A program made the translations under genes and the position numbers. Positions 16,747 to 24,989 of a stretch of DNA of 46,950 bases are shown here, piece by piece. Numbering within the stretch: position 1 is the stretch's first letter; each line of letters opens with the position of its first letter. The notes beneath the pieces were generated by a model, which was not told the origin of the DNA, made no database searches, and saw only the letters and a program-made list of their open reading frames with translations. Origin of the DNA: a bacterium (GTDB taxonomy: Bacteria; Armatimonadota; UBA5829); the NCBI GenBank assembly GCA_021373255.1, contig JAJFTD010000011.1, forward strand, positions 1-46,950, in the 5' to 3' direction.

Positions 16747-18522
16747 ATGAGACCAGAAGATGCACTTTGCGGCCCTAATGCCGACCCTACGCTTTTCGCC
16801 AGGATAAGCGAACTTGTGGCGACCAGCGAATCTCTAGATGAGATACTCAAGTATATTATTGAGGAAGCTGTAATCGCATGTAATGCGGACAGAGGGTTCC
16901 TCGCCATAGCCGATCACGACCGCGGCGAACTTGATGTCAGGTATACGGCTGGCTCAGGTTGGACTGAGGAAACCAGGATTGACCGCCTGAAGGTCTCGGA
17001 AGAGACCGGCCGTGGAATTACCAGTCACGTGGCGGCTACTGCAATGCCCTACATGTCTCCAAATGTATTGGAAGACCCATACTACAGGATGTACTTTGAA
17101 GATGTGCGCAGTGAGCTTGCCGTGCCATTGGTGGATGGCCATAAGCGGACACTAGGCGTTATCAACATTGAGAGCACGCAGCTAAATGCATTTGGCGAGG
17201 GGCACGAGTGCACAGTTGTCGGGTTGGCGCATCTTGGGACCATCGCGCTGACTGTTTCTGAGCTCCGTGCTCGTGAAGCCGCCATTGTGCAGATCGGCAA
17301 AGAACTCAACGCACTGCCGGAAATGAACATGATCCTACAGAAGGTGGTAGAGGTCGCAGCCGAGGCGTTGAAGTTTGAAGACTGCTCGCTGTTTCTGTTG
17401 GATCGTGCATCGGGCAAACTGGTCCTCAGGGCATCCCGTGGAGTATTAGGCAAGCGGGTTGGAGAGGCATCTTATGAGGTTGGTGAAGGCCTTACCGGTT
17501 GGACGGGTGAGCAGCAGTTGCCGGTGCGGCTCCAAAATCCTTTGAACGATCCCCGGTGGAGGGGGCGATTTGAGGAGATGCCCGCTAAAGAGATCGGTGC
17601 GTTTATGGCTGTGCCCATAAATAGCCCCAGCGGTATTATGGGCGTGCTGCGTGTTCAGCGCCGCAAGAGCCCGTATAAGTGGTTTCCTAATGATTTTACC
17701 GAAGAAGATGAGCGGGTGTTGGCGACTATCGCCGTGCAGTTGGGCATAGCTCTGGACAACGCGAGGCTGCTGGATCAGCTTGTGCGCACCGAGCGTATGG
17801 CTGCGTGGGGCGAGATGTCCGCAAGATCGGCGCATATGATCGGCAATCGTGTGTTCGCTATTAAAGGCGATGTGAACGAGATGGAGTATCTACTTGGATC
17901 GTCCAATCTCAACATTGCCGAGGCGATGCAACTCTCAGAGAGCATAAAGAAGGGCATTTTCCTTCTTGAGGAGATTCTCAACGAGTTCAGAGAGTTTGTA
18001 AAAGCCACGCAGCTCGACACAGAAGACGTTGATATAAACGAGCTTGTGAAGCAATCCGTTGATGAAGGGTTCCCGAAGAGGTCGCAAACGCATGTGAAGT
18101 TCAGGCTTGGTAAGAACCTTCCGAGCATCCAGGCTGATTCAAAGAAGCTAATGCGCTGCTTCTGCGAGCTGATGGAGAACTCAGTCAACTTTATGCCCGA
18201 TGGTGGTGAGATTAAAGTCTGTACTTGCATCGCTGAGCCCAGCAGTAGAAAATGGCTGCGCCCAGGCCAACAGTCCGGCAAGTATATACAGGTTAAATTT
18301 GAAGATAAGGGCCCAGGTGTCGACAGCGAACTGAAGCCAAAAATATTCGACCCATTCTATACATCGCGTGCCAAGGGAATGGGATTGGGCCTTTCTATCG
18401 TAAAAGGAATTGTTGAGGCTCATAACGGCGTGATTTTCGAGAGCGGAAAGCCTGGAAAAGGCGCCAAGTTCACTATTCTGCTCCCCTATGATGAACCGAT
18501 AAGGGAGCTGACAGGTAAGTAA
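16747..18522 (+). CDS. Soluble GAF-GAF sensor histidine kinase
   Basis: 591-residue kinase with no membrane segment, so it senses something in the cytoplasm. Two GAF domains lie at about 25-165 and 180-340. The dimerisation helix follows with the likely phosphoacceptor His363 in SARSAHMIGNR; the residue after the histidine is Met, where most HisKA kinases have Glu. The ATPase domain has an N box (ELMENSVNFMP), G1 (FEDKGPGVD), F box (IFDPFYTSRA) and G2 (GMGLGLSIVKGIVEAHNG), all intact. The ATG has no strong ribosome binding site. The receiver gene starts 22 bases after the stop and is its probable partner. Confidence 0.9.
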   Translation: MRPEDALCGPNADPTLFARISELVATSESLDEILKYIIEEAVIACNADRGFLAIADHDRGELDVRYTAGSGWTEETRIDRLKVSEETGRGITSHVAATAMPYMSPNVLEDPYYRMYFEDVRSELAVPLVDGHKRTLGVINIESTQLNAFGEGHECTVVGLAHLGTIALTVSELRAREAAIVQIGKELNALPEMNMILQKVVEVAAEALKFEDCSLFLLDRASGKLVLRASRGVLGKRVGEASYEVGEGLTGWTGEQQLPVRLQNPLNDPRWRGRFEEMPAKEIGAFMAVPINSPSGIMGVLRVQRRKSPYKWFPNDFTEEDERVLATIAVQLGIALDNARLLDQLVRTERMAAWGEMSARSAHMIGNRVFAIKGDVNEMEYLLGSSNLNIAEAMQLSESIKKGIFLLEEILNEFREFVKATQLDTEDVDINELVKQSVDEGFPKRSQTHVKFRLGKNLPSIQADSKKLMRCFCELMENSVNFMPDGGEIKVCTCIAEPSSRKWLRPGQQSGKYIQVKFEDKGPGVDSELKPKIFDPFYTSRAKGMGLGLSIVKGIVEAHNGVIFESGKPGKGAKFTILLPYDEPIRELTGK

Positions 18523-18544
18523 TCGGTTTACTGGAGGAAACTCA

Positions 18545-18979
18545 GTGTGTAGAGTTCTCGTAATTGATGATGAAGAGGCCGTTCGCCAGGTTGTAAGGCG
18601 CCGGTTGGAACGTGACGGCTATTCAGTAGATACAGCCGACAGCCAGGAATCGGGAGTCGAGGCCATCAAGGGCCATCACCCACCATACGATATCGTCGTG
18701 ACGGATATGTCCATGGAAACACCTACCAGCGGTCTTGAGGTGCTGCAGTCCGCGCTTTCAGCCGATGTGTTCACAGAGGTAGTGGTCCTCACTGCGTATG
18801 GCAACGTGGCTAATGCAGTGGAGTGCATGAAGCGTGGCGCGTTCGACTATGTTGAGAAGAACATTCCCGGAGTTGATGTCTTTGAAGTTCTGTCGATTAA
18901 GATCGGCCAGGCGCTGGATAGACGCCGCAGTTCTCTTGCGACTTTGAGAAAGATCGAACAATACAGCAATCCAAAATGA
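18545..18979 (+). CDS. Single-domain response regulator (receiver)
   Basis: 144-residue CheY-like receiver without an output domain. The acidic pocket Asp8-Asp9, phosphoacceptor Asp54 (VVTDMSM), Thr83 (VLTAYG) and Lys105 (YVEKN) are all present. The start is GTG 18545, preceded by CTGGAGG near 18531-18537. The stop overlaps the start of the protease gene by four bases (ATGA), so their translation is coupled. With no DNA-binding domain it must act by protein contact, either as a phosphorelay step or on a target encoded elsewhere. The upstream kinase gene is the likely phosphodonor. Confidence 0.9.
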   Translation: MCRVLVIDDEEAVRQVVRRRLERDGYSVDTADSQESGVEAIKGHHPPYDIVVTDMSMETPTSGLEVLQSALSADVFTEVVVLTAYGNVANAVECMKRGAFDYVEKNIPGVDVFEVLSIKIGQALDRRRSSLATLRKIEQYSNPK

Positions 18980-20160
18980 AACACGTAGGTCTTGTAGCAC
19001 TTTGTTTTGTGGCTGGAATGCTGGGTGCTATGGTGGGCAATGACCTCACCAGGCAAGGCGCGCCCGGCAATACGATATCGAACGTGGCCAACACCGCAGG
19101 TGGCGGTCACGTTCGGCTGATCGCTTCCGACACTGGCTCCAACGCGAGCCTGAGTGTTGGCAAGTCAAGCAATGCTGTAATTGAGGCTATTCGCAAGGTT
19201 GGCCCCGCTGTCGTGAACATAGACACCCTCGTGATGCGGCGGCAGTCAATGTTCGGTTTTGGCGGCGCGTTCGGCGGGCTTTTTGGCAACGACCCATTCA
19301 GCCAGTTGGTCCCGAGCAAAGGCCAGGGCTCCGGTGTGATTATCGACGGAGACAAAGGCTACATTGTGACCAATGAACACGTTGTCCACGATGTAATCTC
19401 CGCCGGTAAAGGTGACATCAAAGTCAGTCTTCCAAACAAGCAGACCTACGATGCCAAGATAGTCGGCGCGGACCCGCAGTATGACATCGCTGTGCTCAAG
19501 ATCGACGGCAAGAACCTGCCGTCTGTGAAGCTGGCCTCGTCCGATGGCCTCACCATCGGCGAGTGGGCAGTGGCAATCGGTAACCCGTTTGGATTTAGAA
19601 ACACCGTTACCCTGGGCGTGGTAAGCGCTGTGGAAAGATCGCTGGCAACCGATGCCGGTGCGCGCCTCGATGGTTTGATTCAAACTGATGCCGCTATCAA
19701 CCCCGGTAACTCAGGCGGCCCGCTGTGTGATATCGACGGCAATGTCATCGGCATCAATACTGCAATCCTAAATGGCGCGGAGGGTCTCGGCTTCTCCATA
19801 GGCGCATCCTCCATCAAACCAGTTATTGAGGAGATCATCAAATACGGTCGGGTAAAGCACGGCTGGAGTGGGATGAGGTTCTGGGATATCTCTCAGGAAT
19901 GGGCACAACGCCTGGGGCTGGAGAACACCGATGGAGCGCTGGTTGTTGAAATCCAAAGGAACAGCCCGGCTGACCAAGCAGGCATCAAGCCCGCTGATGT
20001 AGTTCTCCAGGCGAATGGTGCAAAGGTAACCAGTGTGGCTGATATGCAGGACATCCTGCGCAAAGCCAGGGTAGGTGACCAACTCTCGCTGACTCTGTAT
20101 CGCAAGGGCAAGCGCATCAATATTAAATTGCCCCTGAGCGACATTCCCGGCGTTGAGTGA
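18976..20160 (+). CDS. HtrA/DegP-type serine protease (S1C) with PDZ domain
   Basis: 394-residue envelope protease. An N-terminal hydrophobic segment (VGLVALCFVAGMLGAMVG, about 4-21) is a signal anchor or signal peptide. The trypsin-like domain carries the triad His135 (TNEHVVHD), Asp170 (PQYDIAVLKID) and Ser246 (INPGNSGGPL). One PDZ domain (about 285-385, with VEIQRNSPADQAGIKPADVV) would bind substrate C-termini. Length and the single PDZ match the DegS/HtrA-like S1C group. The gene overlaps the receiver gene by four bases, linking the kinase-receiver pair to envelope protein quality control. Confidence 0.92.
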   Translation: MKHVGLVALCFVAGMLGAMVGNDLTRQGAPGNTISNVANTAGGGHVRLIASDTGSNASLSVGKSSNAVIEAIRKVGPAVVNIDTLVMRRQSMFGFGGAFGGLFGNDPFSQLVPSKGQGSGVIIDGDKGYIVTNEHVVHDVISAGKGDIKVSLPNKQTYDAKIVGADPQYDIAVLKIDGKNLPSVKLASSDGLTIGEWAVAIGNPFGFRNTVTLGVVSAVERSLATDAGARLDGLIQTDAAINPGNSGGPLCDIDGNVIGINTAILNGAEGLGFSIGASSIKPVIEEIIKYGRVKHGWSGMRFWDISQEWAQRLGLENTDGALVVEIQRNSPADQAGIKPADVVLQANGAKVTSVADMQDILRKARVGDQLSLTLYRKGKRINIKLPLSDIPGVE

Positions 20161-20176
20161 TCAAGCCAGCAATTCT

Positions 20177-20201
20177 ATCAGCCGGACTTACTTCGGCTGA
20201 T
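20177..20201. terminator. Hairpin shared by htrA-like gene and folB 3' ends
   Basis: ATCAGCCG (20177-20184) and CGGCTGAT (20194-20201) form an 8-bp stem with a 9-base loop. It overlaps the last codons of folB and lies 17 bases after the protease stop. There is no T-run, so terminator function is uncertain. Confidence 0.4.
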
Positions 20202-20534
20202 CTCAACCCCCACAGTCCGCGCGAATCGCAGGGCAGATGGCTTCTCAACGGTCACATCAACCTGCTCCACCCGGTCGAACTCCAGGCACGCATCTGCAAT
20301 AGCCTCAGCCAATGCTTCAACAAGCATGAACTGAGATTCTTCCGCCAACTGCAGCACCCGCTGCTTTACTGCTTTATAATCGACGGTTTTTGTGACATCA
20401 TCGCTGCGACCTGCTTCGCGCAGGTCAGCATGGAGCGTGATATTGATAACAACAGGCTGTTTCTCGTGCCGTTCGCGCTCGTATAGACCGATTATGCACT
20501 GCAGGGTCAGATCACGAATGTGGATCTTATCCAC
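20178..20534 (-). CDS. folB: Dihydroneopterin aldolase
   Basis: 118-residue cytoplasmic enzyme that cleaves 7,8-dihydroneopterin to 6-hydroxymethyl-dihydropterin and glycolaldehyde in folate synthesis; related enzymes epimerise the pterin side chain. It shows the family opening (MDKIHIRDLTLQCIIGLYE), the KQPVVINITL strand, VDYKAVKQRV, and the late VTVEKPSALRFARTVGVEI segment with the conserved lysine. Length is standard. Its ATG lies within the 3' end of the SDR gene (8-base overlap), so the two are translated together. Neighbouring genes are also pterin enzymes, but folE, folK and folP are not in the window. Confidence 0.93.
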   Translation of the reverse strand: MDKIHIRDLTLQCIIGLYERERHEKQPVVINITLHADLREAGRSDDVTKTVDYKAVKQRVLQLAEESQFMLVEALAEAIADACLEFDRVEQVDVTVEKPSALRFARTVGVEISRSKSG

Positions 20535-21273
20535 GTCCTACCTCATCCAGATGCCGGCCTCCATCCACAAATATAACCTGGCCGGTAATAAACTCGCTGC
20601 GCACCAAAAACAGCACCGCATCTGCCACATATTCCGGGCTCCCGATGCGTTTCAATGGCAGCTCGCCTTTTAAGGATTCCAGATAATCGAGCCCCTTTCC
20701 TTCAGGCGGGAGGATTAAACCCGGAGCAACGGCATTCACCTGAATCCCCGGCGCAAGATGCACAGCCATCATCCGTGTGAACAACCCCAGCAAATGTTTA
20801 CCAGCCATATATGCGACATGGGACCAGTCATAGTTGATCACAATGCGTGTGTCAAGGAAGTTCACGATGTGTCCTGTTTGGGTTTTCTCCGCAAACCGTC
20901 TCCCAAGAGCAAATGGCGCCCATGCGTCAACCTCCACGCTGTGTATTACCTCCTCCAGCGTAACAGAATCGAAGCTGCTTCTTGGAAACATCGAAGCATT
21001 GTTTATAAGGATATCCAGCGGTCCTGAGATGCCGGATGCGCGGTCGATCAGTGTTTCGACCTCCTCATTCATCCCAAGGTCACTTTGTATAACCCATGCC
21101 CGGGGCCCAATGCTCTGAATTTCACTCGCCAACTGCTCCGCCTCTTCTCGTGAACGCTTGTAGTGTATGACTACATTCACGCCTGCGTTAGCAAGTGCAA
21201 GCGCTGTAGCCCGCCCAATCCTGCGGGCTCCACCAGTGATAAAGGCGGTTTTTCCTGTAAGGTCCAATGCCAT
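20527..21273 (-). CDS. SDR-family oxidoreductase, pteridine-reductase-like
   Basis: 248-residue NAD(P)-dependent short-chain dehydrogenase. The cofactor motif TGGARRIG (13-20) has the Arg-Arg seen in PTR1/FolM pteridine reductases and preferred for NADPH. NNAS is at 91-94, and the active site YMAGK gives Tyr155 and Lys159. The usual catalytic Ser is replaced by Asp141 (NFLDTR), as in PTR1 (Asp-Tyr-Lys triad) and FolM. Together with its overlap with folB, this suggests reduction of dihydropterins to tetrahydropterins. The specific pterin is inferred, not shown. ATG 21273 has AAGGAG about seven bases upstream; copy B of the mosaic repeat lies directly upstream. Confidence 0.85.
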   Translation of the reverse strand: MALDLTGKTAFITGGARRIGRATALALANAGVNVVIHYKRSREEAEQLASEIQSIGPRAWVIQSDLGMNEEVETLIDRASGISGPLDILINNASMFPRSSFDSVTLEEVIHSVEVDAWAPFALGRRFAEKTQTGHIVNFLDTRIVINYDWSHVAYMAGKHLLGLFTRMMAVHLAPGIQVNAVAPGLILPPEGKGLDYLESLKGELPLKRIGSPEYVADAVLFLVRSEFITGQVIFVDGGRHLDEVGRG

Positions 21274-21285
21274 GACTTCTCCTTG

Positions 21286-21540
21286 TTGAGAGATTGAATT
21301 GCTGAGACACTGAAGGGATATGAAGATGCTGAATAAGAAAGTACAAGCGTCCGGCGTTAGTCCCTTCAGCGTTTCATTTCACTCATCCCTTCAGCGATTC
21401 AGGGAACACATCACATTGTGTGTTCGGCGGTTTCGGGAAAAGGGTTTCCCGAAACAACGTGCGTTATCTCTTTATCCATTCAACCTGCGTTATCTCTTTA
21501 TCCCATTTCGTGCTTTCGCCCTTTCGCGATTAAAAGCTCT
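21286..21540 (-). repeat. Mosaic intergenic repeat, copy B (inverted relative to copy A)
   Basis: Read on the minus strand from 21538 this contains the CGAAA octamers (TCGCGAAA, GGGCGAAA, GCACGAAA), a duplicated GGATAAAGAGATAACGCA unit, the same 11-bp hairpin as copy A (GTTTCGGGAAA 21430-21440 with TTTCCCGAAAC 21445-21455), and the TGAA octamers (21347-21402). At the other end, plus-strand TGA octamers (TTGAGAGA, TTGAATTG, CTGAGACA, CTGAAGGG at 21286-21317) face the TTCA octamers, so an inverted pair is present here too. It separates the carbinolamine dehydratase from the SDR gene. Confidence 0.85.
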
Positions 21541-21559
21541 CTCGCATGCAAAAACTTGT

Positions 21560-21907
21560 CTATATCGATTGAGCCACGCCAAGCTGCTCCGCAAGACGAT
21601 CGATCTTTGCTGCCACTATAAAGTCATTGGGGGACAAGCCTTTGATAGCATGCGTGGTCAATTCAATACGCACCTTTCCCCAGGATATGTGCAAGTCGGG
21701 GTGGTGGTTTTGATCCTCGGCTATATTGGTGATTCTATTAGCAAACTTCATCGCCTCTACAAAGTTAGGGAACTTAAAAGTCCGCTCGATGTGGTCTTCG
21801 CTGATATCCCAATTAGGAATCTGTTTAGCCAGTTCCTGAGCTTGATCTCTATTTAGCGGAGGGGTGTCTTTCGAAAAGGTTATGCATTTCTGTTCCGCAA
21901 GCTCCAT
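21560..21907 (-). CDS. phhB: Pterin-4a-carbinolamine dehydratase
   Basis: 115-residue enzyme that dehydrates 4a-hydroxytetrahydropterin so it can be recycled after aromatic amino acid hydroxylation. The active-site region is intact: NHHPDLHISWGKVRIELTTH gives His68, His69, Pro70 and His86, followed by GLSPNDFIVAAKID. Length is typical. ATG 21907 is the first start. It lies upstream of the SDR and folB genes on the same strand, with the mosaic repeat between. No phenylalanine hydroxylase (phhA) is visible in the window; PCD homologues can also act in molybdopterin metabolism or as regulators, so the physiological reaction is inferred. Confidence 0.92.
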   Translation of the reverse strand: MELAEQKCITFSKDTPPLNRDQAQELAKQIPNWDISEDHIERTFKFPNFVEAMKFANRITNIAEDQNHHPDLHISWGKVRIELTTHAIKGLSPNDFIVAAKIDRLAEQLGVAQSI

Positions 21908-22097
21908 ATCAATCCTCCAAATGTTGATATGTATAGTTGCCCTGCGGCGCAGAAACCCAACCCTCTGCAGGTCACCATTGGCTGCTGTGAGATTGCGTAG
22001 AGTATGTCTGACTCGGGTAATCTGCTAATGTGGCATGACTTAGTCGCGCGGCCATATTTTGCCGTTCGATTAACTGCCATCAAATCTCGCAGGAGGT

Positions 22098-23138
22098 ATG
22101 GTGAATAACATGCGAGTCAATACTCTATTCGCCATCGCTGTGATGATGGTGGTATTGTCAGCGTCTGCATTCGGGCAGACTACGACGACCATCCCAAGCT
22201 ACACGGTAGTTCCGGTCACTATAGACCAGAGCCTTAGCTCGGCGACAGCCAATGTTGGAGACACGTTCAGCTCACGTTGTAATAACGTGGAGTGTGGTGG
22301 GTTCCCGTCGGGGACCCGTTTCATTGGTAGGGTGACCAGTGTCTCACGTGCTTCGGGCAGTACCCCGGGGCAAATAGGAGTATCATTTGTGCAGGCTATA
22401 CTGCCCACCGGTGTAAGTGTGCCAATTAGTGGCAGTCTGAGTGCTCTTGATCCGAGTTCTGTGCGGATTGATCCAAACACGGGTCTGCTGACCGGTCAAC
22501 CCGGTAGGCGCAACCAAACAAACAGATTCATTGCCTATGGTGCCGGCCTGGGTTTGATCATTGGTTCTATTGCAGGTAGTAATGTTTATGGCGCCTTGCT
22601 TGGCGCTGCGGCAGGTTGGCTCTATGGCCGTTATGCCACTGGTCAGGCTGCAGGTAGAGACGTGGTAGTCTCACCAGGAACACAGTTCGGTATTATGCTG
22701 AACAACCCTGTCAGATTACCTTCAGGCGGCGCTGGTCCCGGCAACTATGACCGCTGCATTGGTTGTCCTGGATACACCGGCTCTGGTGGCGGTGCTGGCC
22801 CAGGCTATTCGACACAACTGACATTCCCGAGCAACCAGCAGCCGTTTTATACTAACAATGGCGTGCTGATGGTTCCATTCAGGCAATCGATGGAGGGAAT
22901 CAACCAGCCGTTCAGCTACGATTATACAACGCGCTCAGTAGTGATGGATAACGGTATAAACCGTATATCCGTGCCATCGAACAGCACTGTGATGTATGTA
23001 AATGGCGTGGCGCAGAGGCTCAGCGCACCAACAAGGACTATTGGCGGAAACTTATATGTTCCTGTTGATGTATTGACCGCAGCCACTGGTATGACGGCGT
23101 ATTGGGACCAAAATGCGAGGATTCTTACACTCCAGTAG
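22098..23138 (+). CDS. Secreted protein with copper-amine-oxidase-N-like C-terminal domain
   Basis: 346-residue exported protein. A signal peptide (TLFAIAVMMVVLSASAFG) is followed by a beta-rich region of about 110 residues, then a glycine-rich hydrophobic segment (LGLIIGSIAGSNVYGALLGAAAGWLYG in two overlapping parts, about 150-180) resembling a glycine zipper. The last 90 residues (VPFRQSMEGIN... NGVAQRLSAPTR... LYVPVDVLTAATG) match the copper amine oxidase N-terminal-like domain often found in wall-associated proteins of Terrabacteria. No enzyme domain is seen. Start: AGGAGG (22091-22096) is one base from ATG 22098, four from GTG 22101 and 13 from ATG 22110, so the exact start is unclear. 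Confidence 0.75.
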   Translation: MVNNMRVNTLFAIAVMMVVLSASAFGQTTTTIPSYTVVPVTIDQSLSSATANVGDTFSSRCNNVECGGFPSGTRFIGRVTSVSRASGSTPGQIGVSFVQAILPTGVSVPISGSLSALDPSSVRIDPNTGLLTGQPGRRNQTNRFIAYGAGLGLIIGSIAGSNVYGALLGAAAGWLYGRYATGQAAGRDVVVSPGTQFGIMLNNPVRLPSGGAGPGNYDRCIGCPGYTGSGGGAGPGYSTQLTFPSNQQPFYTNNGVLMVPFRQSMEGINQPFSYDYTTRSVVMDNGINRISVPSNSTVMYVNGVAQRLSAPTRTIGGNLYVPVDVLTAATGMTAYWDQNARILTLQ

Positions 23139-23175
23139 CCTCATTTCGCATATCAAACTATTATGAGGCAGACCG

Positions 23176-23216
23176 AGGGCAGTATCCCTTCCTGTGTAAC
23201 GAAGGGATACTGCCCT
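23176..23216 (+). terminator. Perfect 15-bp hairpin after the 22098 gene
   Basis: AGGGCAGTATCCCTT (23176-23190) pairs perfectly with AAGGGATACTGCCCT (23202-23216), 11-base loop, 37 bases after the stop. No T-run follows; it ends about 30 bases before the next start, so it could also influence that gene. Confidence 0.6.
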
Positions 23217-23246
23217 GCAGAGAAGTGATATGTGGTGACGGTTGTA

Positions 23247-24092
23247 ATGGACAACGATGAGATAGCCAAGAGGTTCGAGTTCATAGCCGGTATCCTTGAA
23301 AGCCGCGGGGTAAACCCTTATCGCGTGCAGGCATATCGTAACGCCGCTGACACCCTCAGGAGTATGGAGCGAAGCGTGGCTGAGATATTGGAGACCGAGG
23401 GGCAAAAGGGCCTGCGTAAACTTCCGGGAATAGGTGTGTCGTTAGCACGATATATTCAAGAGTATCTATACACAGGCCGGATGTCGGTGCTGGACCGTGT
23501 GCGTGGCAGGACTGATCCTATCGCTCTGATATCGACACTGCCTGGTGTGGGGACCGATACTGCGGAACTGATATACGAGACACTGGGTGTAGAAACGCTG
23601 GAAGAACTAGAGATGGCAGCGCGGGAGGGCGAGCTGTCCAGGGTTCCGGGGCTTGGCCCAAAGAGAATCAGGGGTATTGTTGAAAGTCTTGCCGGTCGAT
23701 TGGGACCACGCACACGCCGTGAGATATCCCACGTACTGGAACCGGCGGTGGACGAGATACTCGACGTTGATCGTGAGTATCGCGAAAAGGCCGAGGCTGG
23801 TACCATCAGAAAGGTAGCTCCCAAGAGATTTAACCCATCAGGTGAAGCATGGCTGCCTGTGCTTAACACCCGACGTGGCAACCATTTCTACACAGCGCTT
23901 TACTCCAACACCGCCCGTGCTCATGACCAGGGTAAGACACGCGAATGGGTGGTGGTATATTTCGACGGTCCTGAGGGAAGTGGGCAGGTCACTGTGGTTA
24001 CATCCAGGGGTGGTCCGCTGAGTGGTAAACGAGTAATCAGAGGCCGCGAGGAGGAGTGTTTGGAGTATTATGAGAAGCGCCAGGCGGCCTAA
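23247..24092 (+). CDS. Helix-hairpin-helix DNA-binding protein, PolX-N-terminus-like
   Basis: 281-residue protein (286 from GTG 23232). The first part (MDNDEIAKRFEFIAGILESR, then NPYRVQAYRNAADTLRS) resembles the 8-kDa domain of family X DNA polymerases. It is followed by three helix-hairpin-helix motifs: LRKLPGIGVSLA, ISTLPGVGTDTA and LSRVPGLGPKRI. The polymerase palm and the PHP phosphoesterase domain of bacterial PolX are absent. Instead, a conserved-looking C-terminal segment of about 100 residues (from KRFNPSGEAWLP to RGREEECLEYYEKR) follows, of no function I know. A role in binding gapped or nicked DNA is an inference. ATG 23247 aligns best with PolX N-termini; GTG 23232 is an alternative. 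Confidence 0.75.
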   Translation: MDNDEIAKRFEFIAGILESRGVNPYRVQAYRNAADTLRSMERSVAEILETEGQKGLRKLPGIGVSLARYIQEYLYTGRMSVLDRVRGRTDPIALISTLPGVGTDTAELIYETLGVETLEELEMAAREGELSRVPGLGPKRIRGIVESLAGRLGPRTRREISHVLEPAVDEILDVDREYREKAEAGTIRKVAPKRFNPSGEAWLPVLNTRRGNHFYTALYSNTARAHDQGKTREWVVVYFDGPEGSGQVTVVTSRGGPLSGKRVIRGREEECLEYYEKRQAA

Positions 24093-24138
24093 AGCGCACA
24101 TTTAAGGAATACTTAAGGACTCTTGTGTCAAATATATC

Positions 24139-24168
24139 TTGCGAATCGGTTCAGCCGGGAGGTATAAT
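24139..24168 (+). promoter_or_regulatory. Promoter for a possible small RNA upstream of the pyr leader
   Basis: TTGCGA at 24139-24144 and TATAAT at 24163-24168, spacer 18. The start point falls near 24175, exactly at the base of the first hairpin of 24175-24232. Confidence 0.5.
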
Positions 24169-24174
24169 CTCAAG

Positions 24175-24240
24175 CGAGGGAGCGGGCTTTGCTGGTTCCC
24201 TCGGGTCGGAAGGTAGGCCAGGCCTTCCGACCGTTTCTAT
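24175..24240 (+). ncRNA. Candidate two-hairpin small RNA or first leader
   Basis: Two stems in tandem: CGAGGGA (24175-24181) with TCCCTCG (24197-24203), then GGTCGGAAGG (24204-24213) with CCTTCCGACC (24223-24232), followed by GTTTCTAT. A promoter lies just upstream and a second, stronger promoter (24269-24297) follows, so a transcript of about 60-70 bases ending at the second stem is possible. It does not match an RNA family I recognise. It could also be an old duplicate leader of the pyr operon. Confidence 0.4.
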
Positions 24241-24268
24241 GTACAAAGAAAAATATATGCTCGGCTAG

Positions 24269-24297
24269 TTGACAATGGGCCTGGTAGAGCATATAAT
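24269..24297 (+). promoter_or_regulatory. Consensus sigma-70 promoter of the pyrimidine operon
   Basis: TTGACA (24269-24274) and TATAAT (24292-24297), both perfect, with a 17-base spacer. Transcription from about 24304 would begin just before the PyrR-binding leader. Confidence 0.88.
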
Positions 24298-24314
24298 TAC
24301 GGAAATCGGATATG

Positions 24315-24967
<653 letters not shown>

Positions 24968-24989
24968 GCTACGGCCTCTGAGGACAATT

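Noticed and set aside
21320-21856. 178-residue open frame on the plus strand
   Set aside because: It runs through the mosaic repeat and antisense to phhB; there is no family similarity and the repeat explains its first half.
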